A DNA stretch of 32,965 nt from Parcubacteria group bacterium GW2011_GWA1_40_21 (GTDB lineage: Bacteria; Patescibacteriota; Minisyncoccia; Phycocordibacterales; GWA1-40-21), in assembly GCA_000996205.1 (NCBI GenBank), contig LBYO01000015.1:1-32965 (forward strand), given 5' to 3'. Position 1 is the stretch's first letter, and each line of letters opens with the position of its first letter. Positions 7,355-14,933 of this stretch are shown piece after piece. The notes beneath the pieces are model-generated. The model was given only the letters and a program-made list of their open reading frames with translations. It was not told where the DNA came from and ran no database searches. The translations under genes and the position numbers were made by a program.

Positions 7355-8046
7355 AAAATTTTTTTAAAAAAATACTTCAAAACGCTGGGCTTCTCGGTTT
7401 TGTTTATAGAATCAGTTATAAGCTCGGCTTCATTAGTATGATTCCAAGCGCTTATGTTCGCTCTGTTCCTATTAACGAAAACGGAGAATCTCTCATATTG
7501 ATTCAGCCGTCCGAAAAAATAGAGGTTTTTTGCCCAAACGAAAAAGAAGTGTTGGTTAGAAAAACTGTTTTAGACAAACTTGTTGCCGCGAGCTCAATGC
7601 TTCCTGACGGTTTCAAATTGAAAATCCTTTATGGTTATAGAAGTTTGCGAGTTCAAGAAAAATTTTGGAAAGAAGTATGCGCGAATATTAGGCAGAAAAA
7701 TCCGGATTTAACGGAGCAGGAAGTTGAAGCAAAAGCGCGCCGATATTCGGCGGTACCAGATGGCAAAGGACCTCATCAGACTGGCGGAGCTGTGGATATT
7801 TTGATTGAGGATAGCAACGGATCATCTCTTGATTTTGGAACAGAGTATCGCGGTTATGGCGATGATGTTTTTATGCATTCAAAATACATAACTCTCAAAC
7901 AAAAACTAAACAGGAAATTACTTAGAAAAATTATGCAATCAGCAGGGTTTATTTATTATCCCGGTGAATGGTGGCATTACTCTTACGGCGACCAAACTTG
8001 GGTGGCGTATACGGGCAATAAACACGCTTTGTATGATTTTCTGTAG
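7351..8046 (+). CDS. VanX-like D-alanyl-D-alanine dipeptidase (peptidase M15)
   Basis: A 231-residue zinc peptidase of family M15. The zinc and catalytic residues are visible: H142 and D149 in PHQTGGAVDI, E206 and H209 in EWWHY, and the YGYR arginine (97) upstream. The pattern is closer to VanX dipeptidases, which cleave D-Ala-D-Ala, than to VanY carboxypeptidases. The first 28 residues are basic and hydrophobic (YRISYKLGFISM) but do not form a clean signal peptide, so a cytoplasmic site is possible. There it could recycle D-Ala-D-Ala or counteract ligases; vancomycin resistance should not be assumed. No good ribosome-binding site precedes the ATG, which overlaps the stop of the GNAT remnant. 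Confidence 0.85.
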   Translation: MKNFFKKILQNAGLLGFVYRISYKLGFISMIPSAYVRSVPINENGESLILIQPSEKIEVFCPNEKEVLVRKTVLDKLVAASSMLPDGFKLKILYGYRSLRVQEKFWKEVCANIRQKNPDLTEQEVEAKARRYSAVPDGKGPHQTGGAVDILIEDSNGSSLDFGTEYRGYGDDVFMHSKYITLKQKLNRKLLRKIMQSAGFIYYPGEWWHYSYGDQTWVAYTGNKHALYDFL

Positions 8047-8057
8047 TAAGGTAAATT

Positions 8058-8102
8058 AAAAATGACTCTCTTTATTTAAAATTTAAAGAGGGTCATTTTT
8101 TT
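8058..8102 (+). terminator. intrinsic terminator after the VanX-like gene
   Basis: AAAAATGACTCTCTTT pairs with AAAGAGGGTCATTTTT (16 bp with one G-T pair) and runs into a seven-T tail, 12 bases beyond the stop. Confidence 0.85.
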
Positions 8103-8201
8103 GCCTTGTTTCATTTGCGGATTTATTGTATCTTCTAAAATAAAGGAAGTTTTGCGGTGAGGAAGCGGGAATATGTTAATATAACTTCAATAAAGACAAA
8201 T

Positions 8202-9215
8202 ATGTCCATATTTTCTAAAAAATTGGGAATAGATCTGGGGACGACAAGCACAATCGTGTTTTTGCCGGGCAAGGGAATAGTGCTGAATGAGCCGTCAGTC
8301 GTGGCGGTTTCGGAGCAGGACAACAAAATTCTCGCCGTCGGGCTTGAAGCGAAAGGCATGATAGGGAAGACACCGGATAACATCATCGCTTACCGGCCGA
8401 TGAAGGACGGGGTCATCGCCGATTATCGGGTGACGGAAGCGATGCTCCGATATTTTATTGACAAAGCGCTCGGCAAATGGAATCTGTTCAAGCCGGAAGT
8501 GATGATCTCCGTTCCAGCCGGAGTCACCTCCACCGAAAGAAGAGCGGTGGTTGAAGCCGCCATAAAAGCGGGAGCGAAAAACGCCTATGTGGTGAAGGAG
8601 CCGATTCTAGCCGCGATAGGCGCAGGCATCCCAATATATGAAGCGGTGGGACATATGGTGGTTGACATCGGAGGAGGAACGACCGATGTGGCTGTTATAT
8701 CGCTCGGCGGAATCGTGGCATCGACATCGGTGAAATGCGCCGGCAACAAAATTGATTACGCCATAGCCGATTACATAAAAAAGACTTTCAATCTGGCTGT
8801 GGGCGATCAGACCGCTGAAAACATAAAAATCAATATCGGATCGGCCGTGCCTCTTGAAGAAGAGCTTTCAATGCTGGTCAAAGGGCGCGATTTTCTATCA
8901 GGACTCCCAAGATCAACCGAGATAAAAACCAATGAAATAGTCAAAGCCATAGGCAAAGAATTGCGGGATATGATCAAGGCGATTAAAGATGTCCTGCAAG
9001 AAACTCCGCCCGAACTCGCCGCCGACATAATTGATCAAGGCATCATAATGACCGGTGGCTCATCTCAATTAAGGAATTTACCGGAACTCGTTTTCAGAAG
9101 AACGGGAGTCAAAGCAATTCTCGCTGAAAATCCTCTTTATTGTGTCGCCAAAGGCACGGGAATCGCTTTGGAACATTTGGACACTTACAAGAGAAGTATT
9201 ATTGTGAAGAGATAA
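8202..9215 (+). CDS. mreB: rod-shape-determining actin homologue MreB
   Basis: MreB forms membrane-associated filaments that direct lateral wall synthesis. The actin-fold signatures are all present: phosphate 1 LGIDLGTTST at the N-terminus, phosphate 2 VVDIGGGTTDVAVIS, and the adenosine motif IMTGGSSQL, in about 337 residues, the usual length. ATG 8202 matches the start of other MreBs (MSIFSKKLGIDLG). A GTG at 8157 in the same frame has a better ribosome-binding site (AAGGAAG, 8143-8149) and would add 15 basic residues; which is used is undecided. No mreC, mreD or rodA adjoins it, unlike the usual operon. Base composition here is richer in G+C than the preceding hydrolase-ligase island. Confidence 0.95.
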   Translation: MSIFSKKLGIDLGTTSTIVFLPGKGIVLNEPSVVAVSEQDNKILAVGLEAKGMIGKTPDNIIAYRPMKDGVIADYRVTEAMLRYFIDKALGKWNLFKPEVMISVPAGVTSTERRAVVEAAIKAGAKNAYVVKEPILAAIGAGIPIYEAVGHMVVDIGGGTTDVAVISLGGIVASTSVKCAGNKIDYAIADYIKKTFNLAVGDQTAENIKINIGSAVPLEEELSMLVKGRDFLSGLPRSTEIKTNEIVKAIGKELRDMIKAIKDVLQETPPELAADIIDQGIIMTGGSSQLRNLPELVFRRTGVKAILAENPLYCVAKGTGIALEHLDTYKRSIIVKR

Positions 9216-9236
9216 TCGTTTCGTCGCCTAATGTTC

Positions 9237-9268
9237 TTGACTTTTTGAGACAATTAGTTAATTATAAT
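9237..9268 (+). promoter_or_regulatory. candidate promoter for the small membrane-protein gene
   Basis: TTGACT (9237-9242) and TATAAT (9263-9268) match consensus, but the spacer is 20 bp rather than 17. A 9-bp inverted repeat (ACTTTTTGA at 9240, TCAAAAAGT near 9278) brackets the -10 and could be an operator. Confidence 0.4.
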
Positions 9269-9332
9269 TCTAGAAAGTCAAAAAGTTCGTCAATTTTAGT
9301 TTTCGAAAATTTTTTGAGAAGAGGGGTGAAAG

Positions 9333-9707
9333 ATGAAGCTAAGTAAAGATCAATTTGTGGGAATTATTGTTTTTACCGTTTTTGCCATAATCGGCGGTTT
9401 GATTTTTATTGGCGCGATGAGTGAAAGACCTATCAAAATAGAACGCATTTGGGGGACAGTGGAGAGTGTCAATGGTAATTATCGCCAAAACAAGGATCCG
9501 CTTGATTGTCATTTAATAACGAAATTTGAAAATGGAAACATGACAATTACTACAAGTTACAGGGTCACTTATGATTCTTGGGGACCTACTGACGATGATG
9601 AGTACAATAAATGTTGGAAGATTTTACTTCTGAAACAAGGGGATCCTATATCGGCGATAAAGAAAACATGGGCAGACGACGATATAACTTACGAGTTAGC
9701 ACCTTAG
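9333..9707 (+). CDS. hypothetical single-pass membrane protein
   Basis: I do not recognise this 124-residue protein. Residues 8-28 form one hydrophobic helix (FVGIIVFTVFAIIGGLIFIG) after a short basic start, so the remaining 95 residues should lie outside the membrane. That domain has exactly two cysteines (C59, C94), which could form a disulfide, and a strand-rich pattern (WGTVESVNG, NMTITTSYRVTY). The start is supported by a GGGGTG ribosome-binding site a few bases upstream. It has its own promoter candidate and terminator, so it is probably monocistronic. Confidence 0.65.
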   Translation: MKLSKDQFVGIIVFTVFAIIGGLIFIGAMSERPIKIERIWGTVESVNGNYRQNKDPLDCHLITKFENGNMTITTSYRVTYDSWGPTDDDEYNKCWKILLLKQGDPISAIKKTWADDDITYELAP

Positions 9708-9731
9708 AGTGGACTTGCCGGATATTTACAA

Positions 9732-9766
9732 AAAGGGAGATCAATGTTTGGTCTTCCTTTTTTTTA
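9732..9766 (+). terminator. intrinsic terminator
   Basis: AAAGGGAGATCA pairs with TGGTCTTCCTTT (12 bp with two G-T pairs) and is followed by a run of Ts. Confidence 0.7.
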
Positions 9767-9785
9767 TTTTCCATAATTTATCAAT

Positions 9786-9812
9786 CAACTTGGAAGCCTC
9801 GCTTCCAAGTTG
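9786..9812. terminator. perfect hairpin after the methyltransferase
   Basis: CAACTTGGAAGC, loop CTC, GCTTCCAAGTTG is a perfect 12-bp hairpin 6 bases past the stop of the minus-strand methyltransferase. The U-tract is weak on both strands, so it may be a processing or stabilising structure as well as a terminator. Confidence 0.5.
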
Positions 9813-9817
9813 GAATT

Positions 9818-10585
9818 TTATACTTTAATTGCTTCCATAAACAGAAACAGTGGGAATTCTTTTCTGGCTTTGTCTTCCGCTATGGCTCTCGGACCGGGTT
9901 GGCTCTTTTTGTCCGATATCCACTCTTCCAAACCGCTAACGCAAAATCTGTTTTTCTTTAGCATTTTAAAATAGACTTGAAGCGGCCGATGGAATGACAC
10001 CGTGCTCTTGCTCTTATCTTTTCCCGGGTGCATTTCAATCTTTGTTTTTGATTCAGACATATATTCGTCCATTCTTCTGTATTGGATTTTGTTTTTCTCG
10101 TTAAAACCCCAACTGCTTTTTTGGAGGACTCTGAAAGACGGATGATTCATAACCAAGAAAAGTTTTCCGTCGGTTTTTAGAACACGATGACATTCGCTAA
10201 AAACACCGGAAATATTTTCAATGTTTTGGACTGCCAAAATAATCACTATTTTATCAACACTTTTATCTCCAATGAGAGACAATTGATCAGCCAGAGAGAT
10301 AAAAAATTTAATTTCTTTCGGCGAATTTTCTTTGGCGATTTTAATAAGCTCTGGCGATATGTCTGTTCCAAAAACTTTCGCTCCATTTTTGAAAAATTCT
10401 CGCGAGAAAAATCCTGTGCCACAGGCCAAATCTAAAACAACCTCGCCCTTCTTTATATCCAACAGTCTCAATATATTTGGCAGAATGACATTTTTCTGAT
10501 AAGTGCCATCTTTCTCTTCCAGCATTTCATCGTACCAGCTTGCGACATTTCCCCACGAAGTTTCTATTTTTTGGATTTTTTTCAT
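9818..10585 (-). CDS. class I SAM-dependent methyltransferase
   Basis: A 255-residue Rossmann-fold methyltransferase of the UbiE/Methyltransf_11 type. Motif I is VLDLACGTG (50-58), the acidic end of strand 2 is GTDIS (about 73-77), and a motif IV-like strand follows (KIVIILAVQNIEN). The later segment CHRVLKTDGKLFLVMNHP is typical of small-molecule methyltransferases. The C-terminal 80 residues carry SFHRPLQVYF and an extended tail. The substrate cannot be read from sequence. The gene has its own extended -10 promoter and lies convergent to the preceding membrane-protein gene. Confidence 0.85.
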   Translation of the reverse strand: MKKIQKIETSWGNVASWYDEMLEEKDGTYQKNVILPNILRLLDIKKGEVVLDLACGTGFFSREFFKNGAKVFGTDISPELIKIAKENSPKEIKFFISLADQLSLIGDKSVDKIVIILAVQNIENISGVFSECHRVLKTDGKLFLVMNHPSFRVLQKSSWGFNEKNKIQYRRMDEYMSESKTKIEMHPGKDKSKSTVSFHRPLQVYFKMLKKNRFCVSGLEEWISDKKSQPGPRAIAEDKARKEFPLFLFMEAIKV

Positions 10586-10600
10586 ATTTTTTACAAATAA

Positions 10601-10609
10601 ACTATACCA
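10601..10609 (-). promoter_or_regulatory. extended -10 promoter of the methyltransferase
   Basis: TGGTATAGT on the minus strand lies 15 bases before the ATG at 10585. The leader would be only about 8 bases, with no ribosome-binding site. Confidence 0.55.
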
Positions 10610-10649
10610 TAAATTTTAAATAACATTGTTTTGAAAAAATTTGTTTTTT

Positions 10650-10678
10650 TAGACATTTGTGGTATTTTATAGTAAATT
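10650..10678 (+). promoter_or_regulatory. candidate promoter of the two-gene unit 10715-11297
   Basis: TAGACA (10650) and TAAATT (10673) are spaced 17 bp apart, about 37 bases before the first start codon. Confidence 0.4.
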
Positions 10679-10714
10679 ATTTTAACTGGAAAGTTCTTTA
10701 AAAGGAGATTAGAT

Positions 10715-10894
10715 ATGCTTAATTTTATAAAGAAAGCCGTAAGGTTTATTGCTTCTTTTATATTTGATGTGATCAAACTATTTGTGTGGATACCCTTGTT
10801 TATTTTTGTTGCTTTCGTGAATGTTAAATTTTTCTTGAAAGAGAAAGGAGAAAATAATGGGGAATCAGCTCAAAAGAGTTCTAGTTATCAGTAA
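10715..10894 (+). CDS. small membrane protein (59 aa)
   Basis: This 59-residue frame opens with ATG 7 bases after a clear ribosome-binding site (AAAAGGAGAT, 10700-10709). The first two thirds are strongly amphipathic to hydrophobic (FIKKAVRFIASFIFDVIK, then LFVWIPLFIFVAFVNV), giving one or two membrane helices. A hydrophilic tail rich in Ser, Gln and Asn follows. The last 38 bases overlap the next gene in another frame, so the two are translationally coupled. No family is recognised. The strong ribosome-binding site and the coupling are the case for it being real. It may anchor or modulate the receiver-like protein that follows. Confidence 0.6.
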   Translation: MLNFIKKAVRFIASFIFDVIKLFVWIPLFIFVAFVNVKFFLKEKGENNGESAQKSSSYQ

Positions 10895-11297
10895 TGAATT
10901 TTTTTACGCATTGGCGATCCTCTTATCAATAAAAGATCTTATTGACAAGACAATAGAAATCGTAAACCCAGGACTTCCAAGAACGGTTAAATTGTCTGAA
11001 GAAGCTTTGGGTTTGATCGAGGAACACAAGCCTGATGTAATTTTACTTGATCATTTTTTGTCCGGAACCCCGATGGATAGAATACTGGGAAAAATAAAAC
11101 CGGAAGACGGGGAAGGAATAGATATTGCCCAAGAAACAAATTTTTTCTACATTGGAGAAGTTAAGCCAGATATAATCTCAATATCCACAAGGCAAAAAAG
11201 TGAGGTTGAATTATTGTATGGCAATAGAGTTAAGCATTATTGCGAAGGCGATATGTTGAAATTAAGAAAATGTTTAAAAGGAGAATGTCTTTGTTGA
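10857..11297 (+). CDS. pseudo-receiver (REC-like) protein
   Basis: A 146-residue protein with the outline of a response-regulator receiver domain: VLVISNE (8-14), the strand-3 aspartate D65 in PDVILLDHF, S110-T111 in ISIST, and K126 in VKHY. The acidic pair after strand 1 that binds magnesium is missing (ISNE instead of VDDE). A 30-residue insertion (TPMDRILGKIKPEDGEGIDI) lies after strand 3, so phosphorylation is doubtful. There is no output domain. The tail CLKGECLC has three cysteines. AAAGGAG precedes the ATG. It overlaps the preceding small membrane-protein gene and is closed by a strong terminator. The receiver assignment is tentative. Confidence 0.6.
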   Translation: MGNQLKRVLVISNEFFYALAILLSIKDLIDKTIEIVNPGLPRTVKLSEEALGLIEEHKPDVILLDHFLSGTPMDRILGKIKPEDGEGIDIAQETNFFYIGEVKPDIISISTRQKSEVELLYGNRVKHYCEGDMLKLRKCLKGECLC

Positions 11298-11305
11298 AAT
11301 TGTGG

Positions 11306-11350
11306 ATACCCATAGATTTGCGCGATGCAAATCTATGGGTATTTTGTTTT
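11306..11350 (+). terminator. intrinsic terminator
   Basis: ATACCCATAGATTTGC, loop GCGAT, GCAAATCTATGGGTAT is a perfect 16-bp stem followed by TTTGTTTT. It lies 8 bases after the pseudo-receiver stop. Confidence 0.9.
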
Positions 11351-11376
11351 CTAATTTTTGTGATAAAGTTTAGATA

Positions 11377-12714
11377 ATGGAAAGAATATATATCAAAGAC
11401 ATCAAAAATAAAATCGGCGAAGAAATTAAGCTGTCCGGCTGGGTGGATGTTCGCCGCGACCACGGCAAGCTTATTTTCATTGACCTGCGCGATATGTCCG
11501 GCAAAGTCCAGATGGTGGCTTTGCCTAATCACAAAGAAGCGCACAATAACGCCAGCAAGCTCCGTTCGGAATGGGTGGTGGAAATAATCGGCAAAGTCAA
11601 CAAAAGGCCGGAAAAAATGATAAACAAAAACGAAGAACTGGGCGAGGTGGAGGTGGAAATAATGGAAGTAAAAATACTTAGCGAAGCTGAAATTCCGTTT
11701 GAAAAAGATGCCGTAACAAACCTTGACACGCATTTGGATAATCTTCCGCTTACCCTAAGAACGGAGAAAGCCAAAGCTGTTTTTAAAGTTCAGGCGGAAA
11801 TAGTAAAAGCTTTCAGAGAATTTTTAAATCAAGAAAATTTTACGGAATTCCAATCGCCGAAATTGATAGGGGAAGACGCGGAAGGTGGCGCGAATTCGTT
11901 TGATGTGACATATTTCAAACACATTGCTCATCTAGCGCAAAGCCCTCAATTATATAAGCAAATTATGGTGGGCGTTTTTGAAAGAGTGTTTGCCGTGGGT
12001 AATGTTTACAGGGCGGAAAAACACAGCACCACCAGACATTTAAATGAATATACCAGCTTGGATATGGAGATGGGGTTTATCCAAGACCACACGGATATAA
12101 TGAAGATGGAAAACCGCCTGCTTAAATTTGTGATGGGCGAGCTCACAGAAACTTGCGCGAAAGAATTTGAGCTTCTTAAAGCAAATATACCGGAAGTGCC
12201 CGAAAATATTCCGGCGATGAAATTAAGAGAAGCGCAGGAGATTATAAAAAAAGAAACTGGAGAAGATTGCGTGAAAGAACCCGACCTTGAACCGCAACAC
12301 GAAAGATGGCTGTGCGAATACGCCAAAAAACAATTCGGGTCAGATTTTATTTTCATAACCCATTTTCCAATGGCGAAAAGACCTTTTTACACCCACGAAG
12401 ACGAAAATGACATAGGGTACGCCAAAGGTTTTGATCTGCTTTTCAGGGGCGTAGAGATAACCACCGGCGCCCAGCGTATCCATAAATACGACGAGCTGGT
12501 GGAAGCTCTTAAGAAAAAAGGGCTCAATCCCGATAAATTCAGCTTTTATCTGCAAGCCTTCAAATGCGGTATGCCTCCGCACGGCGGATTTGGTATGGGC
12601 TTGGAACGGCTCACCGCCAAACTTCTCGGATTGGAAAATGTCAAAGAAGCGACTCTTTTTCCGAGGGATTTAAATAGGATAGATACGCTTTTGTCTACAG
12701 ATAAAAACCAATAA
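11377..12714 (+). CDS. aspS: aspartyl-tRNA synthetase, short archaeal type
   Basis: Charges tRNA with aspartate. At 445 residues it lacks the GAD insertion of standard bacterial AspRS (about 590) and follows the archaeal/AsnRS-like layout. An N-terminal OB fold (LSGWVDVRRDHGKLIFIDLRD) is followed by class II motif 2 (FRAE-like: VYRAEKHSTTRHLNEYTSLD) and motif 3 (GFGMGLERLTAKLLG), with SPQLYKQIM between. The site that separates discriminating (Trp) from non-discriminating (His) archaeal enzymes, two residues after GW, is Asp here. Whether tRNA-Asn is also charged is therefore unclear, and no gatCAB or asnS is in the window. There is no ribosome-binding site. A TGTGATAAA element ends 9 bases before the ATG, compatible with a leaderless mRNA. 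Confidence 0.95.
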   Translation: MERIYIKDIKNKIGEEIKLSGWVDVRRDHGKLIFIDLRDMSGKVQMVALPNHKEAHNNASKLRSEWVVEIIGKVNKRPEKMINKNEELGEVEVEIMEVKILSEAEIPFEKDAVTNLDTHLDNLPLTLRTEKAKAVFKVQAEIVKAFREFLNQENFTEFQSPKLIGEDAEGGANSFDVTYFKHIAHLAQSPQLYKQIMVGVFERVFAVGNVYRAEKHSTTRHLNEYTSLDMEMGFIQDHTDIMKMENRLLKFVMGELTETCAKEFELLKANIPEVPENIPAMKLREAQEIIKKETGEDCVKEPDLEPQHERWLCEYAKKQFGSDFIFITHFPMAKRPFYTHEDENDIGYAKGFDLLFRGVEITTGAQRIHKYDELVEALKKKGLNPDKFSFYLQAFKCGMPPHGGFGMGLERLTAKLLGLENVKEATLFPRDLNRIDTLLSTDKNQ

Positions 12715-12738
12715 ATAAGCCAGAAATCGGCAAAATCC

Positions 12739-12766
12739 TTGACTTTTTATAAAGTTCCTGTACTAT
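12739..12766 (+). promoter_or_regulatory. promoter of the zinc-ribbon gene
   Basis: TTGACT (12739) and TACTAT (12761) are spaced 16 bp apart. Transcription would begin near 12773, which rules out the longer reading frame that opens inside the -35. Confidence 0.6.
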
Positions 12767-12843
12767 ATAAGCAGTATTTTGAACATTTTAAATTTCGCCA
12801 AAAGCGACCGACATCTGACGGGATCAGAAAAAAGGAAGAGAAA

Positions 12844-13059
12844 ATGTATTATCCCAGAACGGTAGTTGGAATTCTATTTCCATGCCCTAGTTGTGGGCAC
12901 AGAAACAGAGTAAGTAAAAAATTAAGACAATCTGTTCAGTTGTGGTTAGAAAATAAACTGCCTTTATGTAAAAAGTGTGGTTTTGATTTAAAAAGGGCTA
13001 ATTACGATTTTATCAAAAAAATGCCTCAGATAAATCGTATAGTGGAATCACTAAAATAA
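12844..13059 (+). CDS. small zinc-ribbon protein
   Basis: A 71-residue protein with two CxxC knuckles, CPSC (about residues 14-17) and CKKC (about 42-45), 24 residues apart, a typical zinc ribbon. The region between is basic (RNRVSKKLRQ), which suits nucleic-acid binding, and a short basic helix follows. The start is ATG 12844: AAGGAAG lies just upstream at about 12832-12838 and the promoter at 12739-12766 precedes it. The gene has its own promoter and terminator. No named family is recognised. Confidence 0.7.
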   Translation: MYYPRTVVGILFPCPSCGHRNRVSKKLRQSVQLWLENKLPLCKKCGFDLKRANYDFIKKMPQINRIVESLK

Positions 13060-13076
13060 ATTCAAGCCACAATGAT

Positions 13077-13115
13077 AAAGGGTGATTTGTTAAAAAACAA
13101 CTCACCCTTTTATTT
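13077..13115 (+). terminator. intrinsic terminator
   Basis: AAAGGGTGA and TCACCCTTT pair, extended by TTGTT with AACAA, followed by TTTATTTTT. It closes the zinc-ribbon gene. Confidence 0.8.
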
Positions 13116-13118
13116 TTG

Positions 13119-13127
13119 TGCTACAAT
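13119..13127 (+). promoter_or_regulatory. extended -10 promoter of rhuM-fic
   Basis: TGCTACAAT fits an extended -10 and abuts the preceding terminator. It lies upstream of ATG 13181 and overlaps the alternative GTG at 13118, so it favours the shorter protein. Confidence 0.45.
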
Positions 13128-13180
13128 TACTGAAACTATCTTATGCCTCAAATTTTGACGATAATTTTTGTTTTTTAACA

Positions 13181-14152
13181 ATGAAAAAAGATAATTTCAA
13201 AAAAGGGGAAATAATAATTTACAAAACTTCAAAAAATGAGGTTGATTTAAAAGTGCGTTTGGAAGATGAGACAGTTTGGCTTGATGCTCATCAGATAAGC
13301 AATCTGTTTGATGTAAATAGGCCTGCGATAGTGAAGCATATTCAAAATATTTATAAAACAGGGGAGTTAATTGAAAAGGCAACCTGTTCCATTTTGGAAC
13401 AGGTTGCCGCCGATGGAAAAATTAGGAGAATGAATATTTATAATTTGGATATGATTATTTCTGTCGGCTACAGAGTTATTTGGGCGACTAAAACATTGAA
13501 AGACCATTTGATTAAAGGTTATACAGTAAACGAAAAAAGATTATTGGAAGCTCGCGAAAAATTCAACGAATTGCAAATGGCTATCTCTTTTTTGCAAGAA
13601 AAATCCAAGAAGGAATTGTTGAGCGGACAAGCAGGGGAGATTTTAAACTTGCTTTCCGATTACGCCAAAACACTGACTATCCTTGAACAATACGATAAAG
13701 GACAGCTCAAAGAATCAAAAGGCGGGAAAACAAAATTTATTTTGGAATACGGCGCTTGTTTGAAAATAATAGCTGAATTAAAAAAAGAATTGGTCATGAA
13801 AAAAGAAGCAAGTGACTTGTTTGGAAATGAGAGAGACGGAAGTTTTGAGGGTATTATTAAAGGTCTTTACCAGTCATTTGGCGGAAAAGAACTGTATCCA
13901 TCAATAGAAGACAAGGCATCTCATCTTCTTTATTTCATCATCAAAGATCATCCATTTTCTGACGGAAACAAACGCTCCGCCGCTTTTTTGTTTGTGTACT
14001 TCTTGGACAAAACAAATTTTCTTTTCAAAAAATCCGGCGAAAGAAAGATAAACGACAACGCTCTTGTAGCCTTGGCGCTTCTTGTCGCCGAAAGCGATCC
14101 GAAAGAAAAAGAAACAATGGTAAAAATTGTTAAGAATCTTTTGGCGGAGTAA
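13181..14152 (+). CDS. RhuM-family protein with C-terminal Fic/Doc domain
   Basis: A 323-residue two-domain protein. Residues 9-125 match the RhuM/virulence family (VRLEDETVWLDAHQISNLF, then AADGKIRRMNIYNLDMIISVGYRV and IWATKTLKDHLIKGY). The C-terminal half carries the Fic motif HPFSDGNKR (257-265) with the catalytic histidine. Fic enzymes AMP-ylate or otherwise modify target proteins. In RhuM proteins GYRV is normally followed by about 10 residues of the NSxxxTxFR type before IWAT; here V99 joins I100 directly, an in-frame deletion. A 14-bp perfect hairpin (13378-13408) lies in the coding region. Proteins of this class often accompany restriction systems, and one follows downstream. Start 13181 is chosen over 13118. 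Confidence 0.85.
   Translation: MKKDNFKKGEIIIYKTSKNEVDLKVRLEDETVWLDAHQISNLFDVNRPAIVKHIQNIYKTGELIEKATCSILEQVAADGKIRRMNIYNLDMIISVGYRVIWATKTLKDHLIKGYTVNEKRLLEAREKFNELQMAISFLQEKSKKELLSGQAGEILNLLSDYAKTLTILEQYDKGQLKESKGGKTKFILEYGACLKIIAELKKELVMKKEASDLFGNERDGSFEGIIKGLYQSFGGKELYPSIEDKASHLLYFIIKDHPFSDGNKRSAAFLFVYFLDKTNFLFKKSGERKINDNALVALALLVAESDPKEKETMVKIVKNLLAE
13378..13408. repeat. perfect hairpin inside rhuM-fic
   Basis: GGCAACCTGTTCCA, loop TTT, TGGAACAGGTTGCC is a 14-bp perfect inverted repeat within the coding sequence (encoding KATCSILEQVA). It could slow transcription or translation, or be a protein-binding site. Confidence 0.8.
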
Positions 14153-14161
14153 GACAAAACA

Positions 14162-14890
14162 ATGACCACCTCATTCAAAATAAAAACTGAAACATTTGAA
14201 GGGCCGCTTGATTTACTTCTTAATTTGATAGAGAAGAGGAAATTGTTTATAAACGACATTTCTATTTCTAAAGTGGCGGATGATTACATCGCGTATATAA
14301 AAAACTTGAATAAATTTCCGATAGGGGAGAGCGCGAATTTTATTCTTATCGCCTCAACTCTGCTTCTTATAAAATCAATCTCTCTTTTGCCGAATCTTCA
14401 TCTTTCAGAAGAAGAGGAGCATGATATCAAAGACCTTGAAGCCCGTCTCAAACTTTATCAAAAAATAAAGGAATTGAGTTTTGGAATCAAAAAAATTTTT
14501 GGCCACAATATCATCTTTTCTCCTCTGGCAAGAAAAATAAATCCTGTATTTTCACCGGATGAAAGCATTACTCTTTCAAATCTGCTTAATTCGGCGCGCG
14601 ATGTTATAAGAAATATTCCGAAGAGTGAAAATCTTCCCAAAGCGGTCGTCAAAAAAATCATAAGCCTGGAAGATGTCATTGAAAATCTTACCGAAAGAAT
14701 CAAGACGGGCTTGAGTATGAATTTCAAGGATTTTGCGCAAATTGGAAAAGAAGATAAAATTAATATCATTGTGAGCTTTTTAGCAATGCTTGAGCTCGTG
14801 AAGCAAGGGGTGATTGAAGTGATTCAAGAAAATCAGTTTGATGATATTAAAATGCAGACGCAGGAAATGACCACGCCAAGATATGCTTAA
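14162..14890 (+). CDS. scpA: segregation and condensation protein A
   Basis: ScpA is the kleisin of the Smc-ScpAB condensin that organises and separates chromosomes. The 242-residue protein has the conserved N-terminus TETFEGPLDLLLNLIEKRKL, the helix segment ISKVADDYIAYI, and a C-terminal winged-helix (INIIVSFLAMLELVKQGVIEV) that contacts the Smc head. Length is normal. It begins 9 bases after rhuM-fic; GGAG near 14146 can serve as the ribosome-binding site. Its partner scpB is normally the next gene but here lies 2.4 kb downstream behind a restriction-modification pair. No smc gene is in the window. Confidence 0.95.
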   Translation: MTTSFKIKTETFEGPLDLLLNLIEKRKLFINDISISKVADDYIAYIKNLNKFPIGESANFILIASTLLLIKSISLLPNLHLSEEEEHDIKDLEARLKLYQKIKELSFGIKKIFGHNIIFSPLARKINPVFSPDESITLSNLLNSARDVIRNIPKSENLPKAVVKKIISLEDVIENLTERIKTGLSMNFKDFAQIGKEDKINIIVSFLAMLELVKQGVIEVIQENQFDDIKMQTQEMTTPRYA

Positions 14891-14933
14891 TTATTTTGAA
14901 TAATTTCAATATGGAATATAATTAATTATAAAT

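Noticed and set aside
12739-12843. Longer start for the zinc-ribbon protein
   Set aside because: The upstream codon is inside the -35 box of a good promoter; AAGGAAG supports ATG 12844.
13118-13180. GTG start adding 21 residues to RhuM-Fic
   Set aside because: The codon is in the tail of the preceding terminator and overlaps the promoter-like TGCTACAAT; RhuM proteins begin close to ATG 13181.
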